Assembly (NCBI GenBank): GCA_030247885.1
Contig: JAPDRO010000002.1
Location: forward strand, 310,001-374,000
Source: Taxawa tesnikishii (nom. ined.)
Lineage: Eukaryota; Ascomycota; Dothideomycetes; Dothideales
DNA length: 64,000 nt
Reading direction: 5' to 3'
The position numbers and the translations under genes were made by a program. Shown here in pieces: positions 21,701 through 33,008 of the stretch. The notes beneath the pieces are model-generated. The model saw only the letters and a program-made list of their open reading frames with translations, did no database searches and was not told the DNA's origin. The first letter of the stretch is position 1. The number at the start of each line of letters is the position of its first letter.

Positions 21701-22891
21701 TCACGCACGTACGACAAGCTTGCCTACGCCATTGAAATTGCGCAGCAATTGGACCGCCTGATCCGCTTCCTCGAACTCGAAGACCTTCCCAACCGTAGGA
21801 TGGATGTCGTGTTCCGCAACCATCTCCAACATCTTTTCGAACATCTCCTTGCTTCCTGCACCAAGTACGCCTCTCACTACGCTTTCAGTCAGTCTCCAAA
21901 TATGAGCAACGAAACCCCATCGAAGCGTTCAGAATGGAGCAAACTCACCAGTCTTCGGCCCAAAAAGGATGGCGGGGATTAGGTCAGCCTTTTCACTCTC
22001 CGTCAAGATTCCCACAACCGTGACCAGAACCCCCGGCCTTGCGGACCTCAAACTCTGTTCGATGGTGCCCGCACCTCCCACTTCGAGAACTTGGTCGACG
22101 CCCTTGCCGCCCGTCAAACGGAGTACTTCAGCCGCCCAGTCGGGCGTATTACGGTAGTTGATCGTGTGCGTCGCGCCCAACTTCTTCGCTACCTCCAATT
22201 TTTCATCGGACGAGGAAGTCGCGACCACAATTGCACCAGCGGCGGAGGCGAGCTGTATGGACCGCGTCAGCCCGCGTGTTGCACTGCAAAGATGTCGAGA
22301 TTCCCAAGACGGGTAGAACGAGGTGAAAGACAACTTCGAATTGACACACCTGGATTCCAGCACAGCTGACCCCTCCGGTGCCCTGGATGAGCAGCCACTG
22401 ATCCTTCTCCAGTGCTCTCGGTCCATAGAACAGCGCATTCATCGCCGTCACGCCCGCCGTGAACAATCCGGCCGCCTCCTTCATCTCGAGGTTGTCCGGC
22501 ACTGAAACCAGCCTCTCATCATCAACGACCATCCATCTCCTAAAAGTGCCTTGAACGTCCCCACCTCCCAGCACTTCATCGAAGGTATAGTCCCTTACAT
22601 CTGAGCCTTTCAGCCAGGTGTTTGGTACTATGACCACTTTGTCGCCTTTGTTGAACTTGGACGAGGAATAGACGATTCCGCAGGCGTCGGAGCCGGGGAT
22701 CAGAAAGGGGAGGTCGGGAGAGGGTATGCGGGAGAGTGATCGATGACGAGCAAGTCGCGGAAGTTGAGCGCGAAGAACGAGATCCGGATCAAGGATTGAT
22801 CGCGTCCGGGAACGGGGAGCGAGGAGCTGAGGGCGTTGAGCTGGAGGGTAGAAGGGGAGACAATTTGCCAAGCTTCATTCGGGGCGCTCAT
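21701..22891 (-). CDS. Zinc-independent quinone oxidoreductase-like MDR protein, frameshifted
   Basis: Medium-chain reductase of the NADPH:quinone oxidoreductase/alcohol dehydrogenase superfamily, about 340 residues, probably cytosolic. Exons are 22891-22350, 22252-21949 and 21876-21701, with introns of 97 and 72 nt. The GroES-like start has FFALNFRDLLVIDHSP, then LIPGSDACGIV; the Rossmann part has IQGTGGVSCAGIQ and KLGATHTINY. Between PTSPF and LIPGSD the frame breaks at the C4 run (+ strand 22707-22710, read as GGGG). One more base restores continuity, and the total is then a multiple of three. The structural zinc Cys cluster is absent, so a quinone-type role is favoured. Convergent with the Erg26-like gene. 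Confidence 0.8.
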
Positions 22892-23494
22892 AATGTTGAA
22901 TGTTGTAGCAGTGGTGGGAGTCCTGGATGGTTCTCAAGCAATTGAGAACCTTTTGCTGGTTTATATGGAAGGATGGTAGAGAGGCGAGTTTGGTGATGTT
23001 GATAGAACTATAGAGGCTGTTTCGGGCGATCGTTCATATCGCAGGTTGAGAAATGCTTGGACCGGGTTGCATTTGTCAGCGGGTAGAAATCGCAATATTG
23101 CGATGCTGAGATCATGTCTCTGCTCGCGGACACAGTACGCCTTGTTCCTGAAGAACATTGATCCGGTATACAGATGCTTTGTAATCAGTATGCGGATGCG
23201 GCCGTATTGAGCGCACAGACAATCGGGTTCTGGTCAGCGAGATATCCATCTACGAAACCCAAGCAGGCAGAAGTTTGATCAGAACCCGCAAAGGTCTCAT
23301 TGATCCTGAGAGGACCTTCTGGAAGCGAATGCCTTCTAGGCCTGAGCTGCACTGGACCAGCATACGCCAGAAGACCTTTACACTAGCGACAGAGTGTCCA
23401 GGAAAACACAACCACGCTGAGAACACGCGACGCTCTTGTCCAGGTTTCCGCTCTGGCCCGTTTGAAAAGCTCTTTCTACAGCCACGTCAGGGAA
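22892..23494. other. Intergenic, promoter of the quinone oxidoreductase-like gene
   Basis: Lies between the start of one minus-strand gene and the stop of the next. No element or gene recognised. Confidence 0.35.
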
Positions 23495-24693
23495 TCAATG
23501 TGATGCAGCCCTCCTCCTGCCCTCGACCAGCCTCTCGGTGTGCGCGTACAGCTCATCCAGATATCGCATCGCAGCGGGGTCCTTCAAGATCTTCGCGACC
23601 TGCAGTCCCGCGCTGATTAACTGCAGGACATTGCGATCATCCTTCAATGGCCGGCTCTGATGTTTCGCCGCATGTCGCATCTCCAGGCTGTTCTCCAGCA
23701 CCGTAACCAGCTGCTTGATTTGGCCGTTGTACAGCACACGTGCAGGGATCCTTCGTTTTGTTGCAAGGCGTTTGAGCAGGAAACACCATTCGGTCCACTC
23801 GCGGTCAGCGGGGATCCGTACGGGTCGCTTGTCCGATTCGATGGGAATCGGGAACTGGTACTTGGCCACAAAATCGAAGGCGCATTGTGAGAGCCGGTCG
23901 TTGACTTGTGTTAGGATCTGGTCTTGTTCTTGCGCTTGCAGGGATACAGGGAGTTGAATCAGCTCGCTCTCTTGCACCTCAATGTCTGCATTTGAAGGCC
24001 GTGCGAGTAGTTGATAAGGTCCATCAAACTCGTCGCGTCCGGATGTTCGCCGCTGCGGAAGGTTGGGAGGTGAGGCGTAGACATTGGCTCCACCATACTG
24101 TGCGACTGGACTGGGCTGGTTGGAAGACAACTCGCCGGACAGGTTGCGCTGCGGTGGGTTAGGCATGTAGGGGTCGTAGGTGTTGTAATAGTCGGGTGGG
24201 CCAAAGCTAGAGCGCTGCGAAGATATCGACGATGGTACTGATGGCGGTAACGAGACGCTAGGTTGGGTAGAAGTACGATCTCCGAGGATGGACGACCTGT
24301 CAGTCAGCCATGGATTGTTGGATGGCCAAGCACGCGGATCAGAAAGTTCTGGGTATGGATGCCGCACTGCGATAGATGTCTCCGAAGGGCGGTGTGTTTG
24401 TTGCGGATAGCTGGTGGATTGTAAGCAAAACGTTACAGTACGTTGTGAACAAACATACGAATTTGATGGATACTGTGGGGGCCCTCGAGAACTTGGGTAG
24501 TTCTGGGCTCTGCTCAAAACAAGCGGTTAGTCGTGCTCAAGGAAAGACGAGTATTATAGAGAGCGATCGTACAGTCCTGGGGAGCGATAGGAGGGTTGCG
24601 TTCAGCCGCCGCGGAAGGGTCTCTAACGGAACTGTAACGGTTTCCTGGGGCCCTACCGGTTGGCCCTTCAGATGGTGCATTGGCGGGATACAT
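23495..24693 (-). CDS. Conserved fungal protein of unknown function
   Basis: Exons 24693-24573, 24507-24459 and 24410-23495 give 361 residues. The introns (65 and 48 nt) have a CGACTAAC branch site and a GTATGT donor respectively. The first acceptor was chosen by phase (GCAGAG, second AG) and is less sure than the rest. The first 200 residues are Pro/Ser/Tyr-rich and disordered. The last 150 form a helical domain with conserved-looking blocks: FDFVAKYQFPIPIESDKRPV, DREWTEWCFLLKRLATKRRI, ARVLYNGQIKQLVTVLENS and RNVLQLISAGLQVAKILKD. The spacing suggests a protein-interaction module. I cannot name the family or assign a function. Confidence 0.7.
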
Positions 24694-26119
24694 AGCTGGT
24701 GTCAGAAGACACTAGGCAAGCTGTCGGCAGTAGTCTGATGCGCCTGTACCTGCAATGGGTGATGTTCTCAGGTGACTCACGGACGGTTTTGACAGGAACA
24801 AGAGGTGCTGCTGCATACAAACGTTTTCCGAGCGCACTCGGGTTTCTGTTTACTTATGTCCAGAGCGGCGCAAGATTGAAGCAAAGCACAGCAGCAGGGA
24901 TGATTACGCCGGAGTGGACAGACCTCTGGAAGAGCTGCCCAACGCGCCGCGACGCGCCGTGAGATGAGGTGCCGCGGCGGACGGAGACGACAATCTCCAC
25001 ATGGGCACGATGTGCCCTCATGGCAAGTGTGAAGATCTTGGATGTAGCACGCTGAGCATGGGCCGCCAGAGCATGCGAGCATGGAGTGACTACGACCTTC
25101 ATGGGGCGCAAGGCAATCGGTCGGACGTGCCGACATGACTCGTCGTCGTGCTGTGCACAAGGCCACATGGCACTTGATGCATGAAATGGTGGCGGCAATG
25201 GAGCCGTCGCGTGCCTGTGGCTGCTAGGGTGTGCCTGATACACCTTGGTGCCAGCGATGCCCCTGCATGGCAAAGAGTCGATATGTCAGTCCCTCGGCTG
25301 CTCTGTCGAAGATGGCGCCATGATTGGGCACAAGTTCCGCAGGCGGGCAGCATGATCCACGGCTACTCGTACGGGCGGCCCAATACGTGGTGAAAACCTG
25401 ACAGGATTGACCGAGGACATAGTTCGGGCAGCGATGGTGCTCTGGTCGCGGTCCAGATTGAAAGGATCGCCCTGGCGGCATCAGGCTGTCCTGTGCCACC
25501 TGCGGAGAACTCGACGTCGACGGCTTTTTGGAATCTGCGCACTGACGCTCTAGAGAAGGCTGCAATCCCGGGCAACGACACTTTGTTGCTCTTCCAGAAG
25601 ACACATGCTTGTAAGCCACAGCGACGACAGTGGAGCCGACCCGAGGGACCGACTTGTCGCATTGTTAGCACTGTGGTTGTTCTCGCGAGCCGCATGCCAC
25701 CTGAAACCGAAGCCAGACGCCACCGCATACCACTACAGTCACGGGACATTCGTATCAACACCACGTTTCGCGCAATGGCTGCAACCACCAACCGGTTTCG
25801 AAGGACGCTAGAAGTCTTCCCGGTATTCTATACACACGCTCCCAAGCATGCAAAGACGTAAATCCCTTTTCGAACGACAAGCTTGGTAGGCTTGAGGTTC
25901 GATCCCGAAACGCCCATGCCTCGCTCGAGCCCAGCACTCAGCACTACATGAAACGCCCTTCCATGACCGTTCCAAACCAAAAACACCGAGGAACCAGAGA
26001 TTTTGTGACACCCAGCGTCCGCGGACGCAACAAGTCGCCGAGAACAAGATTATGTCTTTTCAAGGGAAGGATTCGAAGGATTTCCAGCCGCTGACTTAAT
26101 CACTGACTAGAAGACGGAA
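24694..26119. other. Intergenic, no gene seen
   Basis: About 1.4 kb holding the promoter of the unknown gene at 24693 and the 3' side of the membrane-protein gene. Overlapping short frames on both strands show no family resemblance. Confidence 0.4.
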
Positions 26120-27092
26120 CTATGCCTTTCCAAGCGCGTTGTAGCGTGCATCGAGCGCTGCCTCTCGCTGTCCTGGATGCGGTGGTGGCAAGCTGTACAA
26201 TTCTGGACTTTGCGCAGGTGGGTTTGGAGCATCGTATGAGAACGCCTTGTACTGTTGTGAATAACGCTCTTCTGGCTCGCGAAATGCTGGGTGGACCCCT
26301 CAGGGCGGTAATCTGGAGAGGTACGATTGCTCATCTGACTCGCGGATCGCAGTTGAGGCGTCATTGGGCGGGCAGGTGCCCCTGGAGAGCTGTTGCGTTC
26401 GGAGAGGGCGTGGGATTCTATTTGAGGACCGTTCCTGTAGGGCTCGTAGCTCGTTACAGGCTGCCCTGCCGCCGGCTGAACCGGGTTGAAGTGAGTTGGG
26501 TTGGATGCTGGAGCGTAAACCCCCGCTGACGGCGTGCCATGCGCTGGCGATGATACATCACGGAAGCGTAGATGAGATGTGCCAAGATGGAAAGGCTGCC
26601 ATGGCAGTTATGTCAGCGTCGTTTGTTCTCAACGAGGAGTTGAAAGATGCTTACAAGAGAACAAGTGCGACGAAAAAGCCGAGTCCACCACTCCCTTGGA
26701 TGATCCCGATCAACGAAATGACAAAGTAAACAGTCCATATTGCCATTTTGATGCAGTTCGAGATCAGGAAGAACAGAGGCGAAAGACTGTGTCGCGCGTA
26801 TTTGATTATTTCTACAACGTCGAGAATGATGGAGAAGGCGGCAACAGCGACGAAAACGCCAGCCACACCGCTGGCGAGCAGATTAGCCTGGATACCAGAG
26901 AGAGAAAGAAAAGAGTGTCATGTGCGTGACTTACATGGCGGCATCGAGTAAGTTACCCGTGCTGGGATGGTCGTCATTGTAGCTGTCGAAAGCCCAAAGG
27001 ACAACAGCATATGTTCCGACAACGATTAGGAGGAACAGAATTTGCAAGATCCAGAAAGGGATCAAAACACGCTTTTGAAACTGGTTGTTCAT
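26120..27092 (-). CDS. Four-helix (MARVEL-like) membrane protein, two frameshifts
   Basis: Exon 1 27092-26935, exon 2 26870-26655, exon 3 26595-26120; introns are 64 and 59 nt. Four hydrophobic segments are visible: FWILQILFLLIVVGTYAVVL, GVAGVFVAVAAFSIILDVV, the segment ending KMAIWTVYFVISLIGII and ALVLFLSILAHLIYASVMY. A basic turn HRQRMARRQRG follows, then a long Pro/Ser/Tyr-rich cytosolic tail ending SLPPPHPGQREAALDARYN. The reading frame breaks twice in the tail, at the runs + strand 26520-26524 (five C) and 26296-26299 (four C). Adding one base to each makes a continuous 283-residue protein whose total is divisible by three. Topology resembles MARVEL domain proteins of plasma membrane domains; the function is inferred from topology only. 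Confidence 0.72.
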
Positions 27093-27734
27093 TGTAAAGA
27101 TGCTGGAACTTGTGGTGTAAATAAGGATGTAGAACGACCCGATCGAAGTCTTTGTCATATGCTGCCGACCCGAGATGCGGTGATATTGCGCTCCTCGACC
27201 GGGTGCAGTGAGAGAACGAAGGACTGATGGTGATGGTATCCGAAGTCGAGGAGACAGTTGCCTTCTTATGTACCTGCTGTGTCTAAAACGAATCAATTGC
27301 TGGCTGCAGTCCCGACACTGCGCGAAGAGGCGCTGCTGGTTGCCTTGGCGGATCCTCCTATTATGAGGCTAAATATAGCTCTGCGATACCACAGCCTCAT
27401 CCAAATCTCGTGCTAGAGCAGTTGTCCGAGACTGCGCGACTTGTGGGCAGAGTCGGGACAACAAAAGCAGCACAAGACATCAAATCTACCGCGTACTGGG
27501 GACAGCATTTATCCCGTGACCCAGAGGCAGTGGAGAGTGAAAAGATGATGTGAGATTGAGAATAATGTAGAGTTCGACAGAGCCCGCGGATGCAGTTGCT
27601 CGATTCACAACCCTCGCTTCGAGAAATCCTGGGAAGGCAGGCTTGGCATCATACCGAAACAGTGAAGTTTAGATACTCTGCTTAAGACACCTCAACTTGT
27701 GTATACCAGCCGCTCTCGGCGTCTCTTTACAGCC
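27093..27734. promoter_or_regulatory. Divergent upstream region, membrane protein and DAP3 genes
   Basis: About 640 bp between two start codons; no specific element recognised. Confidence 0.35.
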
Positions 27735-29187
27735 ATGTCGCAGTCCATCTGCTTGAGGTGCCTTGCGAGGCCCCTGGCTTCTATCGAATCCGCTGTCACT
27801 CCTAACGCTTACCGTATCGCTCCGTTCTCGACCTCCGCTCCACTAGCCGCACAGCCCGTCAAGAAGAAGAAGGGCGCCGTGACCGTCACTAAGGGCAAAC
27901 AATACAAGCAAGGAAAGCCGGGCGGCAAGGGAGCAGCAAGGGCAGGAGGTGGTGGAAGGCCGCCAGCACCGGGTGAGCGCAAGGCTCTGCGCAAGCGAGT
28001 GGTGTTGAGCAACTCGAACGCGCTGGAGGTCCAAGGCCTGGAGGACTTCACCATCGATAATGCGCTGGACGAGAGCAAGAGGGGACAGGTTCTGGCATTC
28101 TCCAATGATTCTGTGGATGCGCTGAGGGCAGTCGAGGCGTTCAAGCCGACTCAGGGATGGAGCTTGTTCAGAAAGCCGGCCACGCTTGTCAGGAACGACA
28201 CAATTGGAATGGCTCAGGTCATCAATGGGATTGAAAAGAATACGGTTCGGAAGATTTTGTACGGCGAGAAGGGCAGCGGAAAGAGCGTCTTGCAATTGCA
28301 GGCAATGGCAATGGCGTTTGTGAAGGGGTGGACTGTCATCCATATTCCTGAAGGTGAGTCTGTACCATGGTAAGAACTGAAATACTTTATCTGACTTGAC
28401 CTCTTTTACAGCCCAAGAGCTTACCATTGCACACACTTCCTACGTTCCCCAGACCGTCGGTAACGAGACCATCTACATCCAACCTCACTACACTGCGTCC
28501 CTCCTTGGCGCCGTTGCGCGCGCTAACCACGCTGTCCTTACCGACCTGCAACTCTCGCGCAAACATGACCTTCCCATCCCCATTCAATCCAACATTTCTC
28601 TCGCACGCTTGGCCGAGCTCGGCGCCCAGGACCCGGACATTGCCTGGCCGATCTTCGAAGCTCTGTGGTCTGAGCTAACATCCGCCGGTCGTCCACCCAT
28701 CATGTTTTCCATGGACTCCGTGAACCACATCATGCGGGACTCTGCATACCTGACTGCAGGCTCGAACAACGTACACGCGCACGACTTGGCTTTGGTGAGG
28801 AAATTCATAGACCTGTTGTCGGGCAAGGAAAGCCTGCCTAACGGCGGCATGGTCATCGCTGCGACATCTGAGAGCAATAAGGCGTCTTCTCCCGCGCTGG
28901 AGTACGCTATTAAACGTAACCAGGCCTTGGCAGACAAGAGAGAGGTACCGGAGTGGAACGCATACGTCCGGGTTGACAGAAGGAGCTTGCAAGCTCTGGA
29001 CGGCGTCGATGTATGGCAGCTGAAGGGACTGAGTAAAGAGGAGGCGAGGGGAATCATGGAGTACTATGCTAAGAGCGGGATGCTGCGCGGAACCGTTAAC
29101 GAGAGCCTGGTTGGCGAAAAGTGGACACTCAGTGGTGGTGGCATTATCGGAGAGCTGGAGAGGAGCACGATTGTGATGAGGGTGTAG
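27735..29187 (+). CDS. RSM23: Mitochondrial small ribosomal subunit protein mS29 (DAP3/Rsm23)
   Basis: GTP-binding protein of the mitochondrial 37S ribosomal subunit head. Two exons, 27735-28353 and 28412-29187, flank a 58-nt intron and sum to 464 residues. An Arg-rich, acid-poor presequence is followed by a Lys/Gly-rich linker, then the family domain with Walker A GEKGSGKSVLQLQAM and the strand before the junction (GWTVIHIPEAQEL). The Walker B-like region is PPIMFSMDSVNHIM, and the C-terminal half has LSKEEARGIMEYYAKSGML. Length fits fungal Rsm23. Uninterrupted, unlike several neighbours. Confidence 0.9.
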
Positions 29188-30720
29188 GACTGTTTCCCAC
29201 ACGTACGACACGGGAAGGCACTCAGAAGAGTGGGAACAGGGCCGTATGTAAAACAGTGAATATATATTTTGGTATTGTACTCTATGTGTAACAAGTCACT
29301 GTTGACGTGTGCAGTGAATTTCCTGAATGGCCGACGCTTTCCGAAGAGTCCATCAAGGAGTGTCTAGGAGACCGAATTGCGCCTTCCATCTCCAGCAAAG
29401 CCTTCCTTAGTAGTCAGTTCCACGACAGTGTCAATGTCGACAGCACTCGAGATAGGGCCCGCTCACACGTCGGTTTGCAGCTTCGAGTCCTTGCAATCGC
29501 ATTCACACCGTCTCGATTGCCCGTTCTAATGTCAGCCATTGTCGCCATCCGAATGCGCGATGGAGCCGGGAAGCAACTACGTCAAAAAGCCACGAAACTC
29601 AAGTGTTGGAAGCGCAACGGCGGTCCTGAATGCTCATCGTGCTTTGTCTCTTCCACCTTAACAAGCGTTTGGTCGCCAAATAGACAGGTGGCGTGAAAGT
29701 GCGCGACAGCCGACCGTACAGAATTACCAAGAAGAAGTCGCAGTGACCAGTTTGTAGGGGCTCATTCAGACCGCCGCCGCCCTTGCAACATCATTCGCTA
29801 TGTGAGCACCTGATGCCCATCATCCGGCTCAGATAGTCCCATGGCAAGCTTTCTTGTACTGGAAAGAAGCCAGCGGAAGGAGAATGGACTACCTCAGGTC
29901 TGGAAGAAGTCAGGATGGGGAAATCAACAGCCAATTGACGAGGGAGAGGAGCAGCGCATTCACGAATCAAAGCTGTGAGCAAACGCGATCTCGACTTGAA
30001 ACTCTCCAAAGATGGACGACGATGGTAAAGGCTCGCATTAATGCACTTTCATTTTAGGTCACGAACCTCTTTTCCCGGTGAAGACGGTTCGAAGAAGCTC
30101 GGTCTCGGTTGAGTTCTTCGATGCCGCATCTGCATCTGCAGCTCGATCTACACACTCCATTATCCCATGTTAGCACTTACAGTAAAACCATCGATAGGCC
30201 ACACGAAGCGATGGGTGAACTCCCCTGCGAGAGCAAGACACCGACAGTGCAAGGGCATGAAGTCTCGAGATCAGTGATCCAAGATCGGAGCCGAGCCCGA
30301 CCAAACGTGCATCGCTTGCTTAACCTCTGTAACTTGCAGGCAAAGAGGAACATCGGACAAAACTCAAAGGGAAAACGACACGACACAATGGCTGTGGAAC
30401 AACACTTTGGTTCCCATTACTAGTCTACCAAGAGCGAGCGGGATCATGCATGTTTTGCATATTGTGTCCGTTGTTCACGCAAGATGACTTGTGTGTACGC
30501 GTGACTACTGATTTTTCTGTCCGTTCCTCGTCCATGTTTCGACAAGAAAAACCGAAAATCGTGTCTCCTCTCAAGAGGCGATGCCGCCGTCTTATATTAT
30601 CTAGCCCAGCCTACCTAAAACAACCTCTCAACTGCACTGACTGTTGGGCGTGTATAGACTCGTCAACCGCGCGATCAAGATACCATAAGAGTTCGTGTAA
30701 CATCAGAAATTGGTGCAGAT
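29188..30720. other. Intergenic between convergent genes, no gene seen
   Basis: About 1.5 kb between the DAP3 stop and the stop of the Zn2Cys6 gene. Only short overlapping frames are present, with no family resemblance, repeat or RNA gene that I can recognise. Confidence 0.4.
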
Positions 30721-33008
30721 TCATGACGACCGCTCGTAAAGGTTGCAAGCCATCCCGGAAAGCCGACGTGCTGCACGGTGTAGCACTGTGGTGCCCGGTT
30801 GGATGTCCAGAAGGTACTTTGAACTTGGAGCAGGGATTGGAACGTTCGGACGTGAGGAAAAAGGTTCTGGTGTGGGTGGCGTGCCTGGAGAAAGCGCCTG
30901 AGCACGGTTGAGCATGTCGCTATACGGTTTCAGGTTGCTGTGGAACTCGTGGGCAATAGGGTCTTTTCCTGCGCACTCTGCGAGTACACCGAGCAGTTTC
31001 TCCGCCCATATCAAAGGTTCAGTCCAGATGTCTTCTCGCATGCCGTGAAGGAGTTTCTGGACGGCGTCGTAAAGCAAAATGCGGCAAGCAGCTTGGGCTT
31101 GGAACCTTGCGGATAACACATCAGTAAACCAGTCCGTGCTGAGAAACGCCGTTTGTACTCACACGTAGATCAGACATTCATACGTCTCGGTGCAGTCGGC
31201 ACGCATCAGGCGTAGTGTTCTTGCCGTTAACTGAGCGGCAAATACCCCGTCCATAAGACTTTCAAACGCTTCCCGACTTGTCACTGCCCCAGTGCGCATG
31301 TGGGCCTGCTGATTGAGAGAGTTGGACAACACGAGTGAGAATAGGCGCATCATCGCACCGAGGTGAAAAAGGTGTATGTAGTACGTCCATGATCGGTTTG
31401 GGGAATCGGCAGCTGTATTGCACAGTCGTGCCATCTCGAAACTGCCCGGGAGAGCGCTTGACCATTGATACAAGGTGCCACGGGCGCTCTTGATCGATGA
31501 AATATCGATGTCCTCGTGGGTGAAGGCGCGAATGAGGTTGGCCTGCAGCATGCAGGCCTTTGTCAATACGAGCTGAAATAGGTCTTCTTCGTCCTGAGGA
31601 CTGCCATGATCGGGATCCTCCATCAAGAGGTCTAACCTCGGCGACGCTTGTGTGATCATGTCAAGCCACCTGGATCCGTTTAGTGAATATTTGCGTATCC
31701 AAAAGCGATACCTTACACTCTGCAAAAGACAAGTGCCCTATGAGTCTTTTTTGCCGCTTGGACCGCTGAATCGTCGAGCATGTAGCGTGCTGCAACTTCT
31801 AAACCAAGATCTGTCCGTTTGTGAGTATTCACGTGAGGCTTACTTGACAAAGTATGGACGACTTGGCGAGCGCCAGCCATGTCGCATAAGTCTGCACTCA
31901 CCAATGTAAGTTGATGCATCGACGGCATTCTTCTCGCATAGGCAATACATGGCCAAGAGGAATGACACTCTGCACGAGGTTTTGCAACTCCTCGTTACAA
32001 CATCCGGCCACAAGGATTTGGCCACACGATAGAGACGCTGGCTCAGACCCGGTTCCACTGGAGGATGCATGTATTTTGAACAAACTGCAGCCAGAGCAAG
32101 GATTTCGCATAGTGTTGCTGTATCGGGCGCATTCTTGCCGGAACAAACAGCCACTAGTGATGCGGTCATCTCACGTTCGGGGAGAGGAAACATCTTTTCC
32201 GAGCGCTGAACAAAGACCGAGAGACCACGGCGGAGTTCGAAATACTGCGAGCGTATCCATTTTATAGCGCCGTCAGCATTTTTTGCGGCAAAGGCAAACC
32301 TTGTCCTAGAGACGTGTTTGCACTATATCCTACGCCATCGGAAGCGTCGCTATTCCGGCCTGACGGCGAGTTGTGCGAAAGCAGTGTATCGTGAGTATTT
32401 GTGCCGCCGAGTATGCGAGACCTTGTAGGACTGAATGAGGGTGACATCCGGGAAGACATTGAAGGGCTGTTTCCCAATGAATGCTCCGGAATAGAAGGAC
32501 TTGATTGAGTGAGAAATGTGGGTTGGTGACCTATGCTCCTAGCCTTGAGGTCGTGGTGAATGGACGATATGTCGAGTCCTGATCTGATGCGCAACACGAG
32601 GGCATTTGCCTCGTCTTCCGGCAGTGACCGGAGTGATTCCAGCACATCCTGGTAGATCTGAACCTCACTTTCGAGTCGCTCTTTCTGCAAGCGGAACGCA
32701 GCCAACCTCGACTGATCAGGTCGTTCTGTCTCGTATGCACATCCTGATATGTACCTTTTGACACAGGCTTGACAAAATGGCCGGACGCCGTCGCACTGGC
32801 GAATCCACACAGGTTAGCAAGTGTAGCTTGGTGAAGACTACCTCTGAACTTGGCTCGGCCGCTTATCTGTGACATGCCGCCAGAAACCTCTCTACATCCC
32901 TACCTTGGTCTTTCGCTTCTGACAGGGAGCACAGGCCACAGCGTTCTGGGATTGTCTCTTTCTACGCTTTCGTGGTTCCGACAACTGGCTCTCGGGCGTG
33001 GAACCCAT
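30721..33008 (-). CDS. Zn2Cys6 transcription factor, one frameshift
   Basis: A nuclear Gal4-type regulator of about 661 residues. Exons 33008-32904, 32795-31902, 31810-31717, 31669-31163 and 31105-30721; the introns are 108, 91, 47 and 57 nt. The zinc cluster spans the first junction: CAPCQKRKTK joined to CDGVRPFCQACVKRYISGC, i.e. C-x2-C-x6-C-x5-C-x2-C-x7-C, preceded by basic RKRRKRQ. A coiled coil follows (LQKERLESEVQIYQDVLESL). The middle region is an all-helical fungal regulatory domain, with a hydrophobic WTYYIHLFHLGAMMRLFSLV near residue 470. The frame breaks at a run of six T (+ strand 32279-32284); one more base links QK-NADGAIKWIRSQYFELRR. The target pathway cannot be told from the sequence. 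Confidence 0.82.

Noticed and set aside
22253-22349. A DIFAVQ-like peptide inside the first intron of the quinone oxidoreductase-like gene, as a possible extra exon
   Set aside because: It lacks usable splice sites on both sides, and the simple 97-nt GT-AG intron keeps phase and family alignment.
25885-25915. B-box-like GGTTCGATCCC in an intergenic region
   Set aside because: The flanking bases do not form a T stem and no other tRNA arm is present.
32230-32290. An intron (GTTTGC to CTCGCAG, with a CTGAC branch) instead of a frameshift in the Zn2Cys6 gene
   Set aside because: The phase does not fit the downstream frame, whereas one extra base in the T6 run gives a continuous protein and a total divisible by three.
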